DNA from: an uncultured Collinsella sp.
GTDB lineage: Bacteria > Actinomycetota > Coriobacteriia > Coriobacteriales > Coriobacteriaceae
Assembly (NCBI GenBank): GCA_900548815.1
Contig: URLR01000019.1
Coordinates: 1-31,150 of the forward strand
Direction of reading: 5' to 3'
Length of the DNA stretch: 31,150 nt
The notes below the pieces were generated by a model, which was not told the DNA's origin, ran no database searches, and worked only from the letters and a program-made list of their open reading frames with translations. The position numbers and the translations under genes were made by a program. Below, piece by piece: positions 29,085-31,150 of the stretch. The number at the start of each line of letters is the position of its first letter. The stretch's first letter is position 1.

Positions 29085-30590
29085 ATGGAGCGTGCAAGCG
29101 GCGTCCTCATGCCCGTCTCATCTCTGCCCGGACCATACGGAATCGGCGGCTTTGGCTGGAATGCCTACGACTTCGTCGATTTTCTCGCCTCGTGCAAACA
29201 ACATTACTGGCAGATTCTGCCCCTTACGACGACCAGCTATGGCGATTCGCCCTATCAGTCGTTCTCGGCCCGCGCAGGCAACCCCAACTTTATCGACTTT
29301 GCCGAGCTTATCGAGGCAGGGTATCTGGAGCAGCGCGATATCGACGGCGTGTATCTGGGATCCGACCCCAGCAATGTCGACTACGGTGCTATCTTTGGCG
29401 GCCGCCGTCAGATTCTCGACCGCGCCGCTGAGCGCTTTGCCGCCGACAAGCCAGCCGATTTCGATGACTTTATCCAGGCCAACGAGGACTGGCTCATCCC
29501 CTACTGTGAGTTCATGACCGTCAAAGAGGAGTGCGGTCTCAAGGCGTTTTGGGAGTGGCCCGCGGAGCTCCGTACCCGCGGCGAGGCTTCCGCCAAGGTC
29601 TGCGCCGACCATCCGGCGCGTATGCTCTACCACCAGATGACGCAGTACTTCTTCGATCGCCAGTGGAGCCGCCTCAAGGCCTATGCCAACGAGCGCGACA
29701 TTCTCATCATCGGCGACCTGCCCATCTATGTCTCGCGTGACTCCGTCGAGATGTGGGCGACGCCTGAGCTCTTTAAGATCGACGCCGCCGGCAATCCCGT
29801 GAGCGTCGCCGGCACGCCGCCCGACCAGTTCTCGGCCACCGGCCAGTACTGGGGCAACCCCATCTACGACTGGGACGCCATGGAGTCCGACGGCTTCTCC
29901 TGGTGGGAGGGCCGCATTCGCGCCGCCCTCGACATGTACGACGTCATCCGCCTGGATCACTTCCGCGGCTTCGAGGCCTATTGGGAGGTGCCGTTCTCCT
30001 CGCCCGATTCGTCCTACGGTTCGTGGACGCAGGGTCCCGGCCTCAAGTTCTTCAAGACGCTCGAGGAAAAGCTCGGCACGCTGCCCATCATCGCCGAGGA
30101 CCTGGGCTTCCTCACCCCCGGCGTCATCGACATGCGCGACAACTCGGGCTTCCCCGGCATGAAGATCCTGCAGTTTGCCTTTGAGGGTACCAACTCGTAC
30201 TACCTGCCGCATAACTACATCGCCAACACCGTCGCCTATGTGGGCACCCACGACAACGAGACGGCGCGCGGTTGGTTTGAGGGAACGGCCACCCCGCGTC
30301 AGCGCGAGCAGGCAGCCCTGTACACCCATCAGCAGGCCGGCGAACCCATGGCAGATGCACTCAACCGCACCATCGCCGCCAGCGTGAGCGACACGTGCAT
30401 CTACACCATGCAGGACCTGCTCAACTTGGGCAACGAGGCGCGCATCAACACCCCTGCCACGCTGGGCGGCAACTGGACCTGGCGCATGCTCGACGGCGCC
30501 ATCACCCGCGAGCTCGAGCACAAACTCACCGACTGGACCGAGACCTACTTCCGCATCCCGTCGGAAGCCGAAATCGAGCTTCCTCAATAG
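29085..30590 (+). CDS. malQ: 4-alpha-glucanotransferase (amylomaltase, GH77)
   Basis: A 501-residue GH77 enzyme that moves alpha-1,4-glucan segments between maltodextrins, releasing glucose. Family features: RASGVLMPVSSLPGPYGIGG at the start, QILPLTTTSYGDSPYQSFSA, IIGDLPIYVSRDSVEMW, the nucleophile Asp in VIRLDHFRGFEAYW, the acid/base Glu in PIIAEDLGFLTP, and the third Asp in VGTHDNETARGWF. Length matches bacterial amylomaltases. The ATG at 29085 with GGTGAG 7 bases before it is chosen; GTG at 29073 or TTG at 29070 would add a few residues. The next gene is a glucan phosphorylase, so the pair degrades glycogen or maltodextrin. Confidence 0.96.
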   Translation: MERASGVLMPVSSLPGPYGIGGFGWNAYDFVDFLASCKQHYWQILPLTTTSYGDSPYQSFSARAGNPNFIDFAELIEAGYLEQRDIDGVYLGSDPSNVDYGAIFGGRRQILDRAAERFAADKPADFDDFIQANEDWLIPYCEFMTVKEECGLKAFWEWPAELRTRGEASAKVCADHPARMLYHQMTQYFFDRQWSRLKAYANERDILIIGDLPIYVSRDSVEMWATPELFKIDAAGNPVSVAGTPPDQFSATGQYWGNPIYDWDAMESDGFSWWEGRIRAALDMYDVIRLDHFRGFEAYWEVPFSSPDSSYGSWTQGPGLKFFKTLEEKLGTLPIIAEDLGFLTPGVIDMRDNSGFPGMKILQFAFEGTNSYYLPHNYIANTVAYVGTHDNETARGWFEGTATPRQREQAALYTHQQAGEPMADALNRTIAASVSDTCIYTMQDLLNLGNEARINTPATLGGNWTWRMLDGAITRELEHKLTDWTETYFRIPSEAEIELPQ

Positions 30591-30638
30591 GAGCTACCGC
30601 GCCCAACCCCTCCCCACCGTGCGGACGCGCTTGCTTTT

Positions 30639-30676
30639 CCCGCGCGAGGCCACCCCAATCCCCTCGCGCGGGCTTC
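30639..30676 (+). terminator. Hairpin terminator between malQ and glgP
   Basis: CCCGCGCGAGG (30639-30649) and CCTCGCGCGGG (30662-30672) form a perfect 11-bp stem with a 12-base loop, followed by CTTCTTATG. The T-run is interrupted, so some read-through into the phosphorylase gene is likely. Confidence 0.6.
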
Positions 30677-30718
30677 TTATGAATTGCAGACATGAAACAA
30701 CCCATCACAGGAGAAAAC

Positions 30719-31150
30719 ATGCCCCAAATTAACCTCATGGAACTCGCCGAGCAGTCTTTTGGCACCTCGCTCGAGCAGCTCGACGACCGTCGCATTTACA
30801 AGCTGCTGGTCAAACTCGTGCAGGAGCGCTCCGCCGCCTGCCCACTCAACAACGGCAAGAAAAAGCTCTATTACATTTCCGCCGAATTTTTGATCGGCAA
30901 GCTGCTCATCAACAACATGATCGACCTCGGCATCTACGACGAGGTTAAAGACCAGCTCACCGCCGCAGGCCACGACCTCAACAAAATCGAGGAATTCGAG
31001 GTTGAGCCGTCGCTCGGCAACGGCGGCTTGGGCCGCCTGGCCGCGTGCTTCCTGGATTCCATCGCCACGCTAGGCTTGACCGGCGATGGCGTGGGCCTCA
31101 ACTATCACTACGGTCTGTTCCGTCAGCGCTTTGTCGACAACCAGCAGAAG
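30719..31150 (+). CDS. glgP: Glycogen/maltodextrin phosphorylase (5' part, cut by window end)
   Basis: The first 144 codons of a GT35 alpha-glucan phosphorylase, which releases glucose 1-phosphate from alpha-1,4-glucans using PLP. The N-terminus has RRIYKLLVKLVQERS, KLYYISAEFLIGKLLINNM and the strongly conserved EPSLGNGGLGRLAACFLDS followed by GLNYHYGLFRQRFVDN. The gene runs off the right edge, so the PLP lysine is not visible. ACAGGAG precedes the ATG by 5 bases. The N-terminus is short, like bacterial phosphorylases rather than the longer plant forms. Confidence 0.95.
   Translation, partial: MPQINLMELAEQSFGTSLEQLDDRRIYKLLVKLVQERSAACPLNNGKKKLYYISAEFLIGKLLINNMIDLGIYDEVKDQLTAAGHDLNKIEEFEVEPSLGNGGLGRLAACFLDSIATLGLTGDGVGLNYHYGLFRQRFVDNQQK

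Overview
The window is chromosomal DNA of a high-GC Gram-positive gut actinobacterium, most likely Collinsella or a close relative in the Coriobacteriia. This rests on the GC-rich coding sequence, the gene families and the mannose-family PTS; it is a judgement from the content, not a database match. Almost every base is explained by densely packed genes on the minus strand. The exceptions on the plus strand are a PHP phosphatase and the right-hand murB / galE / malQ / glgP block.

Layout. Positions 1-5600 (minus) hold housekeeping genes: a Ppx/GppA phosphatase, a DivIC/FtsB-like membrane protein, enolase, MazG, a YfcE-type phosphodiesterase and a stand-alone LarC C-terminal domain. Positions 5905-14948 hold a complete histidine pathway. 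Nine minus-strand genes run hisZG (one fused gene), hisD, hisC, hisB, hisH, hisA, hisF, hisI, hisE. A convergent plus-strand PHP-family gene very probably supplies the missing histidinol-phosphate phosphatase, because HisB here is the monofunctional dehydratase.

Positions 15211-23163 (minus) are the most interesting part. They look like a uptake and breakdown locus for a glycated amine (Amadori-type compound). It contains two GntR/HutC regulators, an FrlB-like SIS-domain deglycase, PTS EIIA, EIIB, EIIC and EIID of the mannose family, an epimerase of the tagatose 3-epimerase/FrlC type, and a second copy of the deglycase. The two deglycase genes are identical over 1,062 bp, and the identity starts and stops exactly at the start and stop codons. 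Three promoter regions in this locus share paired ATTGGTAT boxes 33-35 bp apart plus an upstream ACCG...ACCG box. That points to one regulon, probably controlled by the adjacent GntR proteins. The proposed route is phosphorylating import by the PTS, optional epimerisation, and deglycation to a sugar phosphate plus the free amine.

Positions 23199-31150 hold a small PH-like protein, a LacI-family regulator, murB, a Tat-exported coiled-coil CHAP/NlpC-type wall hydrolase, galE, malQ and the start of a glycogen/maltodextrin phosphorylase.

Scattered between genes are several large hairpins. Two of them (7576-7670 and 26192-26322) share an architecture and short sequence blocks, and may be copies of a structured element. 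Others share a GGTGCC core and look like REP-type repeats. Functions are inferred from sequence features read by eye; no search was run.
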